A stretch of DNA of 64,000 nucleotides from Castor canadensis (GCF_047511655.1 NC_133405.1:90803046-90867045); one strand, 5' to 3'; positions 11,590 to 23,258 are shown, counted from the first letter of the stretch. Notes: generated by a model from the sequence alone, not told the origin. A program made the numbers and translations.

Positions 11590-12279
11590 ATCACTCACTG
11601 AAATTTCTACTGCATCGGGAAAGTCTTTCTACCCTATGAAGTTTCTGGTGTTAAAAGAGAACTGAGCTCTATCCAAGGCTTTTCACATTTTTATAGCCAT
11701 AACAAATCAATGAATTCTCAAGTGTGAATCCACAGATGTCAAGTAAGAGTGGCATCGTGACTAAAAATTTCTTAATATTCACTATAGTCATAGGTGCTCT
11801 CTCAACTATGAGCACTCTGAGGAACCAGCCTTAAACACTGACAAAAGCTTTTCAGAAACTGAGCATACATGGAGGGCTTTTCCCAATCAGAAACATTCCA
11901 GTGTCACAAATCCTAAAACCTTTGTAAGAATAACTCATATTTCTATTTCTTTCTCCTAGGACATTTACATATATAACAGACACCTAGTTCGGCCTTTTGT
12001 CAGTTAATGCAACCATGGTCTTCAGTGGGAGTTTTCTTATAGGTGGTAATGGTGTGCCTGAAATGGTTTTCTCCAGAAAAGGAATGTATTAGACTCTTTC
12101 CTACCAAGAGTTTTGGAGCCCTTCCTTTACCTATATCATCACATGCCAAGTCTTTTCCACGTAAAGATTCTGACAAACTGGCCTTGGATTCTGGATCCAT
12201 AACAGTCTCTGGAATTAGACTTTCTTTCTGAAATTTTCCACTTTGAAGTAGATATCACTCTAAATCATAATCTTCTCAT

Positions 12280-12865
12280 CTAAAATTAAAATGGTAGACC
12301 CACATGCATAAATTGGCAATGAACATAAAGCGTTCATAAAAAAGAAAATGCAAACACATAATATATGCAGTCATTCATCACTTAGGAAAGGGACACATGC
12401 TGAAAAATGAGTTGTTAGCCAACATTATCTTTGTGCAAACACCATAGACTATACTCACACAAATTAAGATGGCTATGATGTCTCTAGGCAATATAATCTG
12501 CATATGTGATTTGTCACTGACCTAAACAATGTTAGGTGCTACATGACTATATATGAAGTATTCAACAAATGTAAATGGAAACAATGAGAGTTTATTTTTC
12601 CTTTCTCATTCCCAATAGCAGTTTATATAAGTGCCTATTTGACTACTCTCCTTCCTGATATAAATGTAAATTAGTAGTTTCTAGAAAACAATTTTACAGT
12701 ATACAATTGAAAGCCAGAAAGTCATACCTTTTGAACCAGTAATTAATCTTCAAACAACCTAAGAAAATAGTCAGATATAAATAAAGATTCACTGATAGAG
12801 CATCAACAATATCATAAAACATAACATCTGTGAAGGTAGAAGATATAACAATATGTATTCAAAGC
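12280..12865. other. Possible intron remnant of the zinc-finger locus; otherwise unassigned
   Basis: Lies immediately 5' (minus sense) of the inferred acceptor. Nothing else recognised. Confidence 0.3.
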
Positions 12866-13140
12866 TGTTGAAAAATGGGGGTGGGAGGTAAAAGGGTAAG
12901 GAAGAATAATGGAAGAGGTTGAACAGAGGAAAGTAAAGTATACTCACAGTGGGGATACATCAAGAAACCCCTTTGAACATCAACTTAGATATTAATAATG
13001 AAAGACAGGAATGTAAAAGAGTGCAGGGGGGGATACTTGTGGGAGGGAGGAGGGTGAACGAAGGAGATGAAGGTGAGGGAATATAGTCAATGAACTTTAT
13101 ATACAATGAATATGTCCTAATAAAAATTTAATGGAAAAAA
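12866..13140 (+). mobile_element. LINE-1 3' UTR fragment
   Basis: Purine-rich L1 tail: 'gaaagacaggaatgtaaaag', then a G-rich stretch, then 'atgtcctaataaaaatttaa'. It shares this order with the L1 ends at 37.2 and 41.9 kb. Confidence 0.75.
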
Positions 13141-13301
13141 AAACAAAGCTTCACATACAAAACTACTTACTGAACCATTTACATTAGAGAAATAAAATGA
13201 AAACACTCAAAATATCAAAAAACATAGAAAGGGTTGTACAAACTGTGCCATACTCTTACAGTAGATATTAGGTAGCCATCAAAATTGTCAAGAAATTGTT
13301 A

Positions 13302-13465
13302 TTAGCCAGGAGTGGGGGTACATGCCTGTGATCCCAGCACACGAGAAGCTCAGTTTAAGGGGCAGCCTATGCTACAGAGTGAGTTCCAGGCCAGCCCAGC
13401 CCAGGCTATACAGTGAGACCCTGCCCCCCCTCCCCCCACACACACACAAAGAGAAAGGAAAGGAA
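13302..13465 (+). mobile_element. B1-like SINE
   Basis: Begins 'agccaggagtgggggtacat' and ends in a C-run, a CA run and A/G-rich sequence. Confidence 0.75.
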
Positions 13466-14317
13466 GAAAGAAAAAAAATTGTTATTGGCAAGGGAACATT
13501 CTCACAAAATAATTTTTAGAAAAGAAAACAGTATCACAGACTGAAGACTGTATTTAGAAATAGGGAGTATAAAGAGGTAATTCAATTAAAATAACATTAT
13601 TAAGGCCTCTAGAATGAAAACTATAAAATACTAAAGAAAAAACTTAAAGATATAAGACGAAAAGACCTCCCACTGGATTGGCAGAATACACTGAAAATGA
13701 AGATACAACCAAAAATGATCTACAGATTCAATGTAATCCCCATCAAGATTCCAATGTCATTCCTCACAGAAACAGAAAATCAATCCTAAAATTCATACAG
13801 AAGCATAAGACTGAAACAGCCAAAGCAATCCTGAGTAAAAAGTGCAATGCTGAAGGTAGCACAATCCTTGACTTCATTCTATACTACAGAACCATAATAA
13901 CAAAAACAGCAAGGTACTGGCACAAAAACAGACAGAACAAAGGACAAGAATAGAGGATCCAGAAATAAGCCCACATGACTACAGCTATATGATTTTCAAC
14001 AAAGATGCCAAAAACATATGCTAGAGAAAAGGCAACTTCTTCAACAAATGGTGGTGGAAAAACTGGATGTGCACATGTAGAAGACTGGAACTAGATCCCT
14101 GTCTCTCACCATGTACAAAAATATCAATTCAAAATGGATCAAAGATCTTAATGTGAGACTAAAACTTTGAAATTGCTACAGGAAAACATACAGGAAAAAC
14201 TTGATACAGGGACAGGCAAAAATATTGTGAATAGGACTCCAATAGCTGAGGAAGTAAGAGCAAGAATTGACAAATGGGATTGCACCAAATTAACAAACTT
14301 CTACACATCAAAGTAAA

Positions 14318-14650
14318 CTTTGTTTTGGTGGTAGTAGGCTTTGAACTCAGGACCTTGCTTTTGCTAGGCAAACGCTCTACCACTTGAACTACACCCTCAG
14401 CCCTTTTTGCTTTAGTTATTTTTTAGATAGGGATTTAGGCTTTTAGCGAGGGCCAACCTCAGATGGCTGATAGGAAGAAGCCTATTCTTCCTGTGTAGCT
14501 CAGATTACAGGCATGCACCACCATGCCTGGCTGTTCTTTGAGATAGGGACTTGCTAACTCTTTTGGCCAAGCTGGCCTCTAACTGCAATCTCCTATTTTG
14601 GCCTCCCAAGTAGCTAGGATTATAGGCACGAGCCACTGCACCCTGCCCAA
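14318..14650 (-). mobile_element. Composite SINE, minus strand
   Basis: Runs from 'ttttggtggtagtaggcttt' (ID end) to 'ataggcacgagccactgcac' (B1 end); inserted into L1. Confidence 0.8.
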
Positions 14651-15235
14651 AGAAAACAGTTACCAAAATGAAGAGACAACTTAACAGAATGGGATAAAAT
14701 CTTTGCCAGCAATTCATCAGAACAGAGATTAATATCCAGGAAACACATAATGACCTCAAAAAATTGGACACCAAAAGAAAAAAATACTCCAATAAATATT
14801 GGGCAAATGAGTTGAAAGAAATACAAATGGCCAATAAATAACATGAAGAAATATTCAGTATCCTTAGCCATACAGGTAATGCACTTCAAAATGATACTGA
14901 AATTTCATCTTACCACAGTCAGAATGGCAATCATCAAGAAAACAAACAACAACTAATGCTGGTGAGGATTTGGAGAAAAAGAACCCTCATAGGATGTTGG
15001 CAGGAATGTAAATTAGTTCAACCACTACTGGAAACTGGTATAGAGGTTCATCAAAAAACCTAAAAAAAGAACTACTGACTGCTATACCATTCCTGGACAT
15101 ATATACGAAGGAATGTAAGTCAACATACAGTTGAGATACTTGCACACCCATGTTTATTGCAGCACTATTCACAATAGCCAAACTATGGAAACAGCCTAGT
15201 AGATGCCCATGAAGAGATGAATGGACAAAGAACTA

Positions 15236-15305
15236 ATGATATAGAGATAGAGATGACAGAGATAGAGATAGAGAGGTAGAGATAGATATAGATAGATAGA
15301 TATAC
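15236..15305. repeat. (GATA/GAGATA)n microsatellite in L1
   Basis: Imperfect GAGATA/GATAGATA units; lies just before the L1 C-terminal 'tggagtattattcagccata' phrase. Confidence 0.9.
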
Positions 15306-15510
15306 ACAGTGGAGTATTATTCAGCCATAAAGAAGGAAATTACATCATTTTCAGGAAAATAGAAAAAACTGGAGATCATCATGTTAAATCAAAAAAAGCC
15401 AGACTCTCATATGTGGAAGCTAGATCTGGGGGACTATATGAGTGGGGAACAGTGGGGCATGGGTCAAGGAAAAGAGAGAGTGGTGACGGGGAAATATAAT
15501 CGAAGTACAT

Positions 15511-15735
15511 TATATCCAGGGACAGTCTGTAATCCCAGCTACTAAGGAAATGGAGTTCAAGACCAGCTGAGGCAAAAAGTTAACAAGACCTCATCTCAAC
15601 CAATAAATCTGGGCATGGTGGTGAATGCCTATTGTCCCAGTTATGTGGGAGGTATAAATAGGAGGACTGCAATCCAGGATGGCCCAGAATAAATCTAAGA
15701 CTCTATTCAAAAAATAACTTGCTTACAAGCATGAG
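15511..15735 (+). mobile_element. B1-like SINE in L1 3' UTR
   Basis: 'agtctgtaatcccagctact' with a second half 'tgggcatggtggtgaatgcc'; it separates two parts of one L1 3' UTR. Confidence 0.75.
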
Positions 15736-15754
15736 GCCTGCTTGCCTTGTGAAT

Positions 15755-15757
15755 AGA

Positions 15758-15791
<34 letters not shown>

Positions 15792-15793
15792 TA
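15755..15793. repeat. (GATA)n(GACA)n microsatellite
   Basis: Six GATA units followed by four GACA units after the SINE. Confidence 0.95.
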
Positions 15794-16599
15794 GGCATTG
15801 TATGCATGTATAAAAAGGACATAATTAAATGTATTTTTTAAAACATCAAGAAAGATAAAAGGGAGAGTGAGAGAAGGAGGGAATTAAAAAGAGCAATAGA
15901 GGGGGGTGAATGTCAAAGTACATTATATGCATGCATGGATCTATCACAATGAACTTCCCCACAATGTACAATCAATATGTGTTAATAAAACTTGTGAACA
16001 AAAATAAAAACAACATCATTAGAGTGGGCTGTACTCCAGTATGTTTAGTGTCCTTACTAGAAGAGATTAAGATACAGGTACAAATAGGATGAAGGCCATG
16101 TGAAGACACAGGGAGGAGAAAATGTCCATCTTCATGCCAAGAAAAGAGGCCTGAGAAGAAACTAACCCTGCCAGCATCTTCATCTTAGACTTGTAGCTAC
16201 CAAAAATGTGAAAAATTAATTTTTGTTGTTTAAGACACCCAGTCTACAATACTTCGTTACCACACCCTAGCAAATTATTTAAAATTATATATGCTTAAAA
16301 GAAAATGTATCAATTAGTTAATAGCATCTGCCTCTGAGTAATGAAATTATGGATGATTCTTATTTCATCCCTTATAAAGTTGTGTTGTTCTCCAAAATCC
16401 TCAGAAAGGAACATGTCTCTACTTTTATAATCCAAAAATATATAAAGAAGATAAAGATGTACATGAGCAAACAGCTAAAAAATACAACATAACTTTTACT
16501 TGATGAAAAAACTGACAGAATGAGACAGAAAGAAAATTAGTTGGGAATTAATGCATGTTAAGACCATAATTAAACCTAGTTGGTATTATTCTAATTTTT

Positions 16600-16920
16600 G
16601 GGTGATACTGGAGTTTTGAACTCAAGGCCTTGTGCTTGCTAGGAAGTACTCCACCACTTGAGCCACATCCACCAGTCCTTGTTCTTTTAGTTTGTTTTAC
16701 AGATGGGGATCACAAGCTCTTGCCTTGCTGGCCTAGGTCCACAACCCTGATTCCTCTACCTCCCACATAGCTAGGATTAACAGGTGTATGCCACCACACA
16801 GGTCTTGACTATTGATATGAGGTCTAACTAAATTTTTGCCTGTGTTGGCCTAGAACCTTGATCCTCTTATCTCTACCTCCCAATTTGCTAGGATTACAGG
16901 CATTAGCCACCATGCCTGAC
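16600..16920 (-). mobile_element. Composite SINE, minus strand
   Basis: 'ttgaactcaaggccttgtgc' (ID part) followed by two B1-like parts ending 'ggcattagccaccatgcctg'. Confidence 0.8.
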
Positions 16921-17045
16921 CCCAGTATTAGCCCAACTTTATAGATGAAGAAACTGATGGTGAGAGATAGAACTGACTTGCCCAACATTTTAAACATTAG
17001 CAAATAGGGAAACATACACTCAAGCATGTCTAGCTCCTACATTTG
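16921..17045 (-). mobile_element. MIR fragment
   Basis: 'tttatagatgaagaaactga' and 'acttgcccaacatttt' are the reverse complement of the MIR core and 3' part. Confidence 0.7.
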
Positions 17046-18321
17046 CCACCATATAGAGGTGCCTTGTGGACATTCACCAAATTCTCAAACTATCTCGACA
17101 CTATGTACTAACTAAGCTTTTATTTTCTCTAATCCCTACCTGTGTCATTCTTCCTTCTCTCTCTTAAGAGGATTGCTACTTGAGTCCTTATGTCTTATTG
17201 CTTTCCAAATTCAGCTGGGAATTGATTTTGGTCCTTTGAGGTGGAAAATCCTGCAGCTAATAACACTTTGTGGTTAGATCTGGGGTACCAAATGTCCCTA
17301 AACTCAGTTCTGAAACATACAGAAAGGGTTGCGGAAGGGGGTCTTTATTTGTCCAGATGGGTTAGGGACCTCATTAAAAAAAAAGCATAGAAATGTGTGT
17401 ACTCTCAAAAGATGGGAGAACCCAGGAACAAAAATATTACACAGTACATTGATTTTATTAGGCATGTAGGTTTCAGGATTGGACAAAGCTGGGTTCAAAC
17501 CCCAACATTACATGCTATGTAAACTTAAGCATATTCTCTATAAAATAAAAGAAATAAATCTTAAAAGGTAATGAGAAATTCTAAGCCTATACTTAACCTC
17601 AAAGAAAATATAGGGAGTTACAGGCAACTTCCTAGTTGTGATAATTGCCTTCCCGGTTAGTTGGACAAATCCTCAGGCTGAAAACAACACTAAAAAAAGA
17701 AACACTCAATGAAATAACATCTACAATAAAATGAAGAGATGAAAACACCAAGGTAACATATGTTATGTTTACCTATGGGGAACATAGGTAAATAAATAGA
17801 GAAGAGTTTCTGTCCTAAGGATAGAATTTCCAAAATTTTAACTTTCATTTTGGCTGCCATGAAAGACAATTAATACAGATTGAAACCCACAGTTATACAA
17901 AGTAGGAAAATGAAATGGAAGACAGATCCTCCCTATGAGAAGCTGGGACCTCAAAGTGTTACCTACCTCCCAGGGAAGGTGAGTGGAAAGCAGGTCAGTT
18001 TTGCAGCTCAGATTTGGATCACATGACTTGTCCTGAAACCCTTGAACTTTTTAGCTAAAGAAGCAAATGAGCTGGTCAGCTGACAGCGAAAAAGACCAAA
18101 CAAAGACATTAAACACTGAGGTTTATTGAATACAAATTATAAGATAACTACATTTATTATGAATAAATAAACTTGAAGATATATCTAAGCAACAGGAAAC
18201 TAAAACAAATGTAAGAGCATAATTGAACCTAATCAAATGCTTCGGGGGAAAAATACAGTACCCCAAATTAAGAGTTCACAGGACGGTGTTAATCAACACA
18301 TTAAGAGAATGTGTGAGGGAT
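17046..18321. other. Mostly unassigned DNA with one MIR-like piece
   Basis: A MIR-like sequence is visible at about 17,453-17,590 ('agctgggttcaaaccccaac'). No gene, RNA or other repeat recognised in the rest. Confidence 0.4.
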
Positions 18322-18402
18322 GGAGGCATGGCTCAAGTTGTAGAGCACCTGACTCCAAATAATGAAGCCCTGAGTTCAAACCCCAGTACTGACAAAAAAA
18401 AA
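18322..18402 (+). mobile_element. ID-like SINE
   Basis: 'ggcatggctcaagttgtaga' to 'gagttcaaaccccagtactg' plus an A12 tail. Confidence 0.8.
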
Positions 18403-19060
18403 AAAGAGAGAACGTGTGAATACTTAAAGACAGAACATAGGAAATTATCAAAAAGACAAAATGGTGAAAAGTACATAAAAGAGGGTAAAAGACTCATTCA
18501 TGAAGGGATCAGGGCCTTTCAAACCGATCACATACTGAATCTTCACAAATACTTTACAAGGCAATAAATAAAATCCTATCCAGACCTTTCCCATTTCTGC
18601 CAGCATAACTGGGCTCCAGAACTGTCCTTTCTTTAAATCTAGCAAATGAATTCCAGAGCCTAGCTTCACAAATGCAAATCTTCACAATTAACAAAAGGAA
18701 ACTCATAAAGCTATAAAGGCTCTATACCTTCTGCCCTGCAGCTGTGGAGGAATGGAAACTGTTTTTTTCACAATTATTTCAAATAATCCAAATTTAAAAG
18801 GTGTTAAATTGAGGATTTTAACTGGAATGTTAATTAGCTTATTTGCAATATGGAAATCTGTAAATATTCCTAAGTGTTACCAACAAGTTTTATTCTCTGA
18901 AAGATTTGTATTCTAATCTTTCCTTTAAGTACTGTTTAAATAAAGTCATTTTGTAAGATTCTCACAAGTTTAGAAATTGATGCCTTGTTCAATGACCAAC
19001 AAAATAAATGTGTGATTCTAATTAGGGATCTTATTTGGCAATTCATTAACCTGGTGCAAT
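18403..19060. other. Unassigned DNA
   Basis: No gene or named repeat recognised. Confidence 0.35.
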
Positions 19061-19258
19061 TGACAGAATAATGGCCGTCCCCAAAAGTTCAAATCCAAAT
19101 TCCTATGAATGTTACCTAACATGACAAATGGGATTTTGTAGATGTGATTGGGTTGAGGATGGGTAGATTATTCTGGTGGACCCAATCTGTGGCGGACACA
19201 GATTTTTACAAGAAGGAAACAATAAAAGATAAAGATCAGAGTCTAAGAATTTGAATAT
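19061..19258 (+). mobile_element. Left part of an old LTR-like repeat, split by the provirus
   Basis: 'tgacagaataatggccgtcc' through 'ttttgtagatgtgattgggt' is the start of an old mammalian repeat with TG...CA ends, perhaps a MaLR LTR. Its last part is found at 29,585-29,727, beyond the provirus and other insertions. A second copy is on the other strand at 31,957-32,441. Confidence 0.6.
19254..19258. repeat. Provirus target-site duplication, left copy
   Basis: AATAT directly before the TG of the 5' LTR; same 5 bp at 27,336-27,340. Confidence 0.85.
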
Positions 19259-19368
19259 TGATAGAACAATAATGTCGCCATCTTGCGGCCATTTTATCCC
19301 CAGGACTCACTTGAGAAACTCCCAATAACAGCCCTTCCCTTAAACAGAAATTCCCACTCCAAGACAAG
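19259..19368 (+). mobile_element. 5' LTR remnant (U3 start only)
   Basis: Matches the first part of the 3' LTR from 'tgatagaacaataatg' to 'ccaagacaag', with an 8-bp gap opposite 'taaatcgg' in the 3' copy. The next roughly 186 bp of the LTR (TATA box, poly(A) signal, U5) are absent. The sequence jumps almost directly to the primer binding site, so this copy has no proviral promoter. Confidence 0.9.
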
Positions 19369-19375
19369 ACCATTT

Positions 19376-19393
19376 TGGTGCTGTGACCTGGAT
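19376..19393 (+). promoter_or_regulatory. Primer binding site, tRNA-His-like
   Basis: 'tggtgctgtgacctggat' differs at three positions from the sequence complementary to the tRNA-His 3' end, as I recall it. It fits tRNA-Phe less well. It lies just after the truncated LTR and before the gag leader. Confidence 0.7.
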
Positions 19394-19433
19394 CGGATGA
19401 GCTCTCGGCACTGACCTTGCTCTCCTGGCCCTC

Positions 19434-19492
19434 ATCCCTCCCTCCCTCCCTCCCTCCCTCCCTCTCTCTCTGTCTCTCTCTCTCTCTCTCTA
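19434..19492. repeat. (CCCT)n(CT)n microsatellite in the proviral leader
   Basis: CCCT units run into CT units in the 5' leader, upstream of gag. Confidence 0.95.
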
Positions 19493-19809
19493 AAACTCCC
19501 ATTCCCTTCCTCCGGGACTTGAGCTGCTTAGCCAGGACCCCTGATCCTAGAAGATGCCCTCATTGCTCACAGGGAATTTCCTCTGCCCCAGTGCACCTCC
19601 AATTGCCATCCACCACCAGCCAATCTTCCCTTAAGGTCCTCTCTCGGTGAGTCCTCCTCCCACACAGAGCCGTGATCTCTTTCTCATTTCCTCAAAATCC
19701 TAGCACTAGGTCTCAGCTCGCTCCCATCCCTGGGAACCGGGTTCCCTAGGACTGTGGGCCCCCTTGGTGGAGACATACCCCCAGGTGATCCACATCTACT
19801 CTCTCCTGA

Positions 19810-21401
19810 GGAACTGATATTTCAGGGATTCCTGCCATATCACTCCTCAGGTCAGGCCTCACCTTGGGAGTTGGACCATGCAAAATTCCTTCAGACTCCC
19901 CATTGGGATGTCTCCTGGCTAACCTTGGGCCCCTCTGCCTAATGCCTGCTCTAAAGCCACAAAAGCTCATTTTTCACTGTAATCAGGCCTGGCCCCAATA
20001 TCCATTAGACAATGCCTCCAAATGGCCACCTAATGGCACTTTCAATCCTAGTATTTTAAGGGATATTTTCTGTGAGTGCACTGGTAAATGGAAGGAACTA
20101 CCCTACGTCCAATCCTTTTCCTATCTCTGCACCAAACCCTCCCTCTGTACTTCCTGTTCCCCTGCACAGGTTCTATTAGCCTCTAAACCAGTCTCAAAAC
20201 CAGCCAAATCCCCTTCCAAACCCCCTCCTGACTCCGAAACTTTCCCCTCTTTCGACCCTGCTAATGAGCCACCACCTTATCAGCAACAGGCTTCCATTGC
20301 TCAACTGTTGGCCCCCCCTCCAGGTCCTTCCACCCTTCCCTCCGTCCCTCCTTCTGCCCTTCCTTCTGACCCCCCTTCTGCCCATCCTTCCGCCCATCCT
20401 TCTGCCCCTCCCTCTGCTCCCCCAACACCACAGGACCCTATGAGACCCCACACACTCACTCTCACAGACCCCCCCAGTCAGCCAGTTTCCATCTACCCTC
20501 TCCAGGAAGTGGCTGGAGTGGAAGGCATTGTGAGGGTCCATGTCCCCTTTTCCCTCGCTGACCTGTCTCAGATAGCAAAGCGCCTTGGCTCTTTCACCAC
20601 TGACCCAGATTCTTATGTTAAAGAATTCCAATACTTGGCTCAATCCTATGACCTTACTTGGCATGACATCTATCTCATTCTTTCTTCCACCCTCCTTCCA
20701 GAGGAGAGACACAAGGTCTGGGACACAGCTAGGTCACATGCAGATGAGATCCACTGCACCACCCCCGCCCACCCTGTAGGGGCTACAGTGGTCCCTACTG
20801 AGGAGCCAAATTGGGATTACCAAACCAATGGTAGAATGCTTAGGGATCAGATGGTTACTTGTTTAATGGCAGGACTAAAAAAGGTGGCCCAGAAGGTTAT
20901 TAATTTTGATAAACTCACAGAAATTCAACAAGAGAAAGAGGAAAATCTGGCTGGTTTTTTTGTCCTGACTCACAGAGGCGCTACAACGCTATACAAAAAT
21001 TGACCCTGAAACCCAGGACGGGACAATCATTCTTATGACCCATTTTATCTCACAGTCAGCCCCAGATATAAGAAAGAAACTTAAAAGCCTGGAAAATGGT
21101 CCTCAGACTCTGCAGGCTGAAATTTTAAATGTAGCCTTCAATGTCTATAATTACTGAGAAGAACAACAAAGGGCTGATAAGGAGAGGAGAGATAGGCTAA
21201 ATTCCAGAAATCGGCAAAAGCCCTTCAACAAAGGCCTCCGACCTCTAACTCCTGAGGCCAGGGAAAATCCCCAACACCTCCCAGCCCATGTTTTCAGTGT
21301 GGCCTTGAAGGACACGGGGCCCATGCATGTCCTAAGCCATGCTGCCCGCTGGGGCCATGTCCTAAGTGCAAACAGGAGGGCCACTGGGCGATGGACTGCC
21401 C
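19810..21401 (+). pseudogene. gag: ERV gag (matrix, proline-rich, capsid, nucleocapsid), broken
   Basis: Gag forms the virion core. Frame 1 is open from 19,810 to the TGA at 21,001-21,003. There is no ATG ahead of the conserved matrix segment 'SPLGCLLANL' (near 19,890), and the first in-frame ATG is at 19,942. The matrix part continues to about 20,180 ('QAWPQYPL'). A proline-rich region follows with the late-domain motifs PPPY (20,269-20,280) and repeated PSAPP (20,398-20,424). The capsid begins near 20,500. Near 20,960 the homologous reading moves to frame 2, which has a TGA at 21,155-21,157, and near 21,289 it returns to frame 1. The nucleocapsid shows two complete CCHC knuckles, C-x2-C-x4-H-x4-C, at 21,289-21,330 and 21,358-21,399. 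At least two frameshifts, one stop and a missing start make it a pseudogene. Confidence 0.92.
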
Positions 21402-21496
21402 CTCCACCCCTCAAGGCAGAGGGTCTAAGCCCCCCCCCCCACCGTCCCTCCTACCTAACTGATCTTTTAGGATTGGCAACTGTGACTGATGATTGA

Positions 21497-21832
21497 TGGA
21501 GCCCAGGACTCCCAGGCCCAACGACCATAACTTCACAGGAGCCCAGTGTAACTGCCCTCATCGAAGGTAGGCCTATCTCTCTCCTCATAGACACCGGCAC
21601 CACTTTTTCTGCCTTGCCAGAGTTTTGGGGACCTACCAAGCCTTTTTTAACCTCCATAGTCGGGGTGGAGGGAACTCCTACCCAGCCCTTAATGACTTTT
21701 CCTTTAACCTGCATACTGGGAGACACACTTTTTACTCACTCCTTCCTAGTCCTCCCTAATTGCCCCACCCCACTCTTGGGGAGAGACATTTTGTCAAAAT
21801 TCCAAGCCACTCTCACACCCACTCCCTCTTAA
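21497..21832 (+). pseudogene. pro: ERV aspartic protease remnant
   Basis: Frame 2 is open from the TGA at 21,494-21,496 to the TAA at 21,830-21,832. It contains the catalytic LIDTGTTF motif (Asp codon 21,590-21,592) and the closing LLGRDIL motif near 21,773-21,795, which are the active-site and alpha-helix signatures of retroviral proteases. The protease would cut Gag-Pol. The TGA lies shortly after the nucleocapsid, where gamma-type ERVs can have a read-through stop. Here a frameshift between the last knuckle (frame 1) and protease (frame 2) means simple read-through would not join them. Confidence 0.88.
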
Positions 21833-21884
21833 ACCGCTACCCATTAACCCCTTCTCTCCATCCTCACAGCCCCTCCTTGCCATT

Positions 21885-23258
21885 ATGGGTGCCCTGCTTC
21901 CACAAGCCAATCCTGACACCCTGCCCTTACCTGCTGCACTGGTGGATCCCCTTATGTGGGACCTCCAGAACCCTGCAGTTGCTACACATCACGAGCCAAT
22001 TGTTATGACTCTCAGGGATTCCTCTGTTTTCTCAAACCAACTTCAATATCACATTTCTCTAATCCACTTACAGGGATTAAAGCCTATCATCTCAGAGCTT
22101 CTTGCCAAGGGCCTGCTTCGCCCAACCCACTCCCCCTATAACACACCAGTTCTGCCTGTAAAAAAGCCCAATGGGTCTTACTGGCTGGTGCAGGACCTCC
22201 GCTTAATCAATGCGGCAGTGACTCCTATACACCTGGTGGTACCCAACCTCACTCTCCTGTCTCTCATCCCAGGTACCATCACCCATTTCACAGTCCTAGA
22301 CCTAAAGGATGCTTTCTTCACTATCCCAGTCCACCCATGGTCCCAAAACCTCTTTGCCTTCACCTGGACTGATCCAGATTCTCATACTTCCCAACAATTG
22401 ACCTGTACTGTTCTGCCTCTGGGGTTCCGGACAGTCGCCACCTCTTTGGCCAAGCTCTGGCTAGGGATCTCCTTACCCTCCATCTCTCCCCAAGTAAACT
22501 TCTCCAATATGTAGATGATCTCCTGCTCTGTAGCCCCTCTCTTGAGGATAGCCAACAACACACTGCCTCCTGCTTAATTCTCTGGGAAAAAAGGGATACC
22601 AGGTGTCCCCTAACAAGGCTCAACTGCCTCTCACCAGGTGACTTACCTGGGCCTATCTATCTCCCCTACTCATAAGGCTATCACCATAGGCCATAAGGCC
22701 TTATTAGCCTCTCTCCCTGCCTCCACCACCAAGGCTGAAATTCTCTCCTTCCTCGGCCTGGCTGGCTACCATAGACCCTGGGTGCCCAACTTCAGCCTAA
22801 TGGCCAAGCTTCTATATGAGGTATCCAAGGGTCTCATTCAAGAGCCCCTGGACCCCTCTCAGCCTATGTCAGGTCATTTTAAAACCCTCTTACAAGCCCT
22901 GTTACAAGCCCTGGCACTTCGCCTGCTGGACCTCACTCGTCCCTTCTTCCTTTACGTTTCTGAGAGGCAAGGGTTTGCCCTAGGAGTTCTGGGACACAAC
23001 ATAGGGCCCTCCTTCGCTCCAGTAGCATACCTCTCCACACAGTTAGACCCCACAACCAGGGGATGGGCACCATGCCTTAGGGCCCTGGTAGCCGCCTCTC
23101 TCTTGATCCAGGAAAGCAAAAGCTTACCTTTGGATCCACCCTTACTGTCTACTCCCCCCATAGCCTCTCAGAACTCCTCACATATAAGGGACTTTGCTCT
23201 ATGCCCCCCTCCCGTGTCCTATCCCTCCAGGTGTCCTTGGTTGAGGATCCCACTCTAA
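21885..23258 (+). pseudogene. pol: ERV reverse transcriptase and connection domain, broken
   Basis: The finger/palm part is in frame 3 from 21,885: 'VLPVKKPNGSYW' near 22,147 and 'VLDLKDAFF' with the first catalytic Asp at 22,299-22,301. After 'LPLGFR' (about 22,415-22,430) the homology shifts to frame 2. There the YVDD box, with the other two catalytic Asp residues, is intact at 22,508-22,519. A further shift near 22,560-22,640 leads to the thumb/connection region in frame 3 (22,638-23,258; 'SFLGLAGYHRPWVPNF'). The polymerase motifs survive but lie in different frames, so no enzyme can be made. Confidence 0.93.

Larger units (their letters stand above)
10790..12279 (-). pseudogene. C2H2 zinc-finger gene last exon, decayed (minus strand)
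   Basis: The phrase 'tatgaattctctcatg', which on the minus strand encodes the His/linker part of a C2H2 finger, recurs at about 11,058 and 11,120. Degenerate relatives lie near 10,982, 11,200 and 11,635. On the minus strand one unit still reads ECNEC, but others have lost a zinc-binding cysteine (the unit near 11,170 reads YIDC instead of CxxC) and stops are frequent. The minus-strand open stretch 12,200-12,000 resembles the linker that precedes the finger array in KRAB zinc-finger proteins. A plausible splice acceptor ('ttttaattttag' on minus) ends at 12,280, so this looks like an unprocessed last exon. An L1 fragment splits it. No KRAB exon was found. Such proteins bind DNA in the nucleus; this copy cannot be functional. 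Confidence 0.75.
13620..16010 (+). mobile_element. LINE-1 ORF2 C-terminal part and 3' UTR, interrupted by two SINEs
   Basis: Translated pieces include the segment at 13,860-13,950 around the 'ACTGGCACAAAAACAG' phrase. The 'FNKDAKNIC' to 'NGGGKTGCAHVED' type region follows at about 14,000-14,090. The C-terminal motif region at about 15,150-15,360 is also present, many times frameshifted. The minus-strand SINE at 14,318-14,650 and the plus-strand SINE at 15,511-15,735 are inserted. The L1 3' UTR resumes at 15,790 and ends near 16,010 at 'gtgttaataaaacttgtgaa'. Confidence 0.8.

Noticed and set aside
15755..15793. Regularly spaced short repeats considered as CRISPR
   Set aside because: Plain GATA/GACA microsatellite without spacers, in a mammalian genome.
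18223..18567. 114-codon plus-strand open frame
   Set aside because: Runs through the SINE at 18,322-18,402 and its A tail; no domain.
19754..19942. Open frame in front of gag as the gag N-terminus
   Set aside because: It is in frame 2, whereas the conserved matrix segment is in frame 1; it overlaps rather than precedes it.
20194..20712. 172-codon minus-strand open frame
   Set aside because: Antisense shadow of the proline-rich gag region; Gly/Arg-rich product follows from C-rich sense codons.
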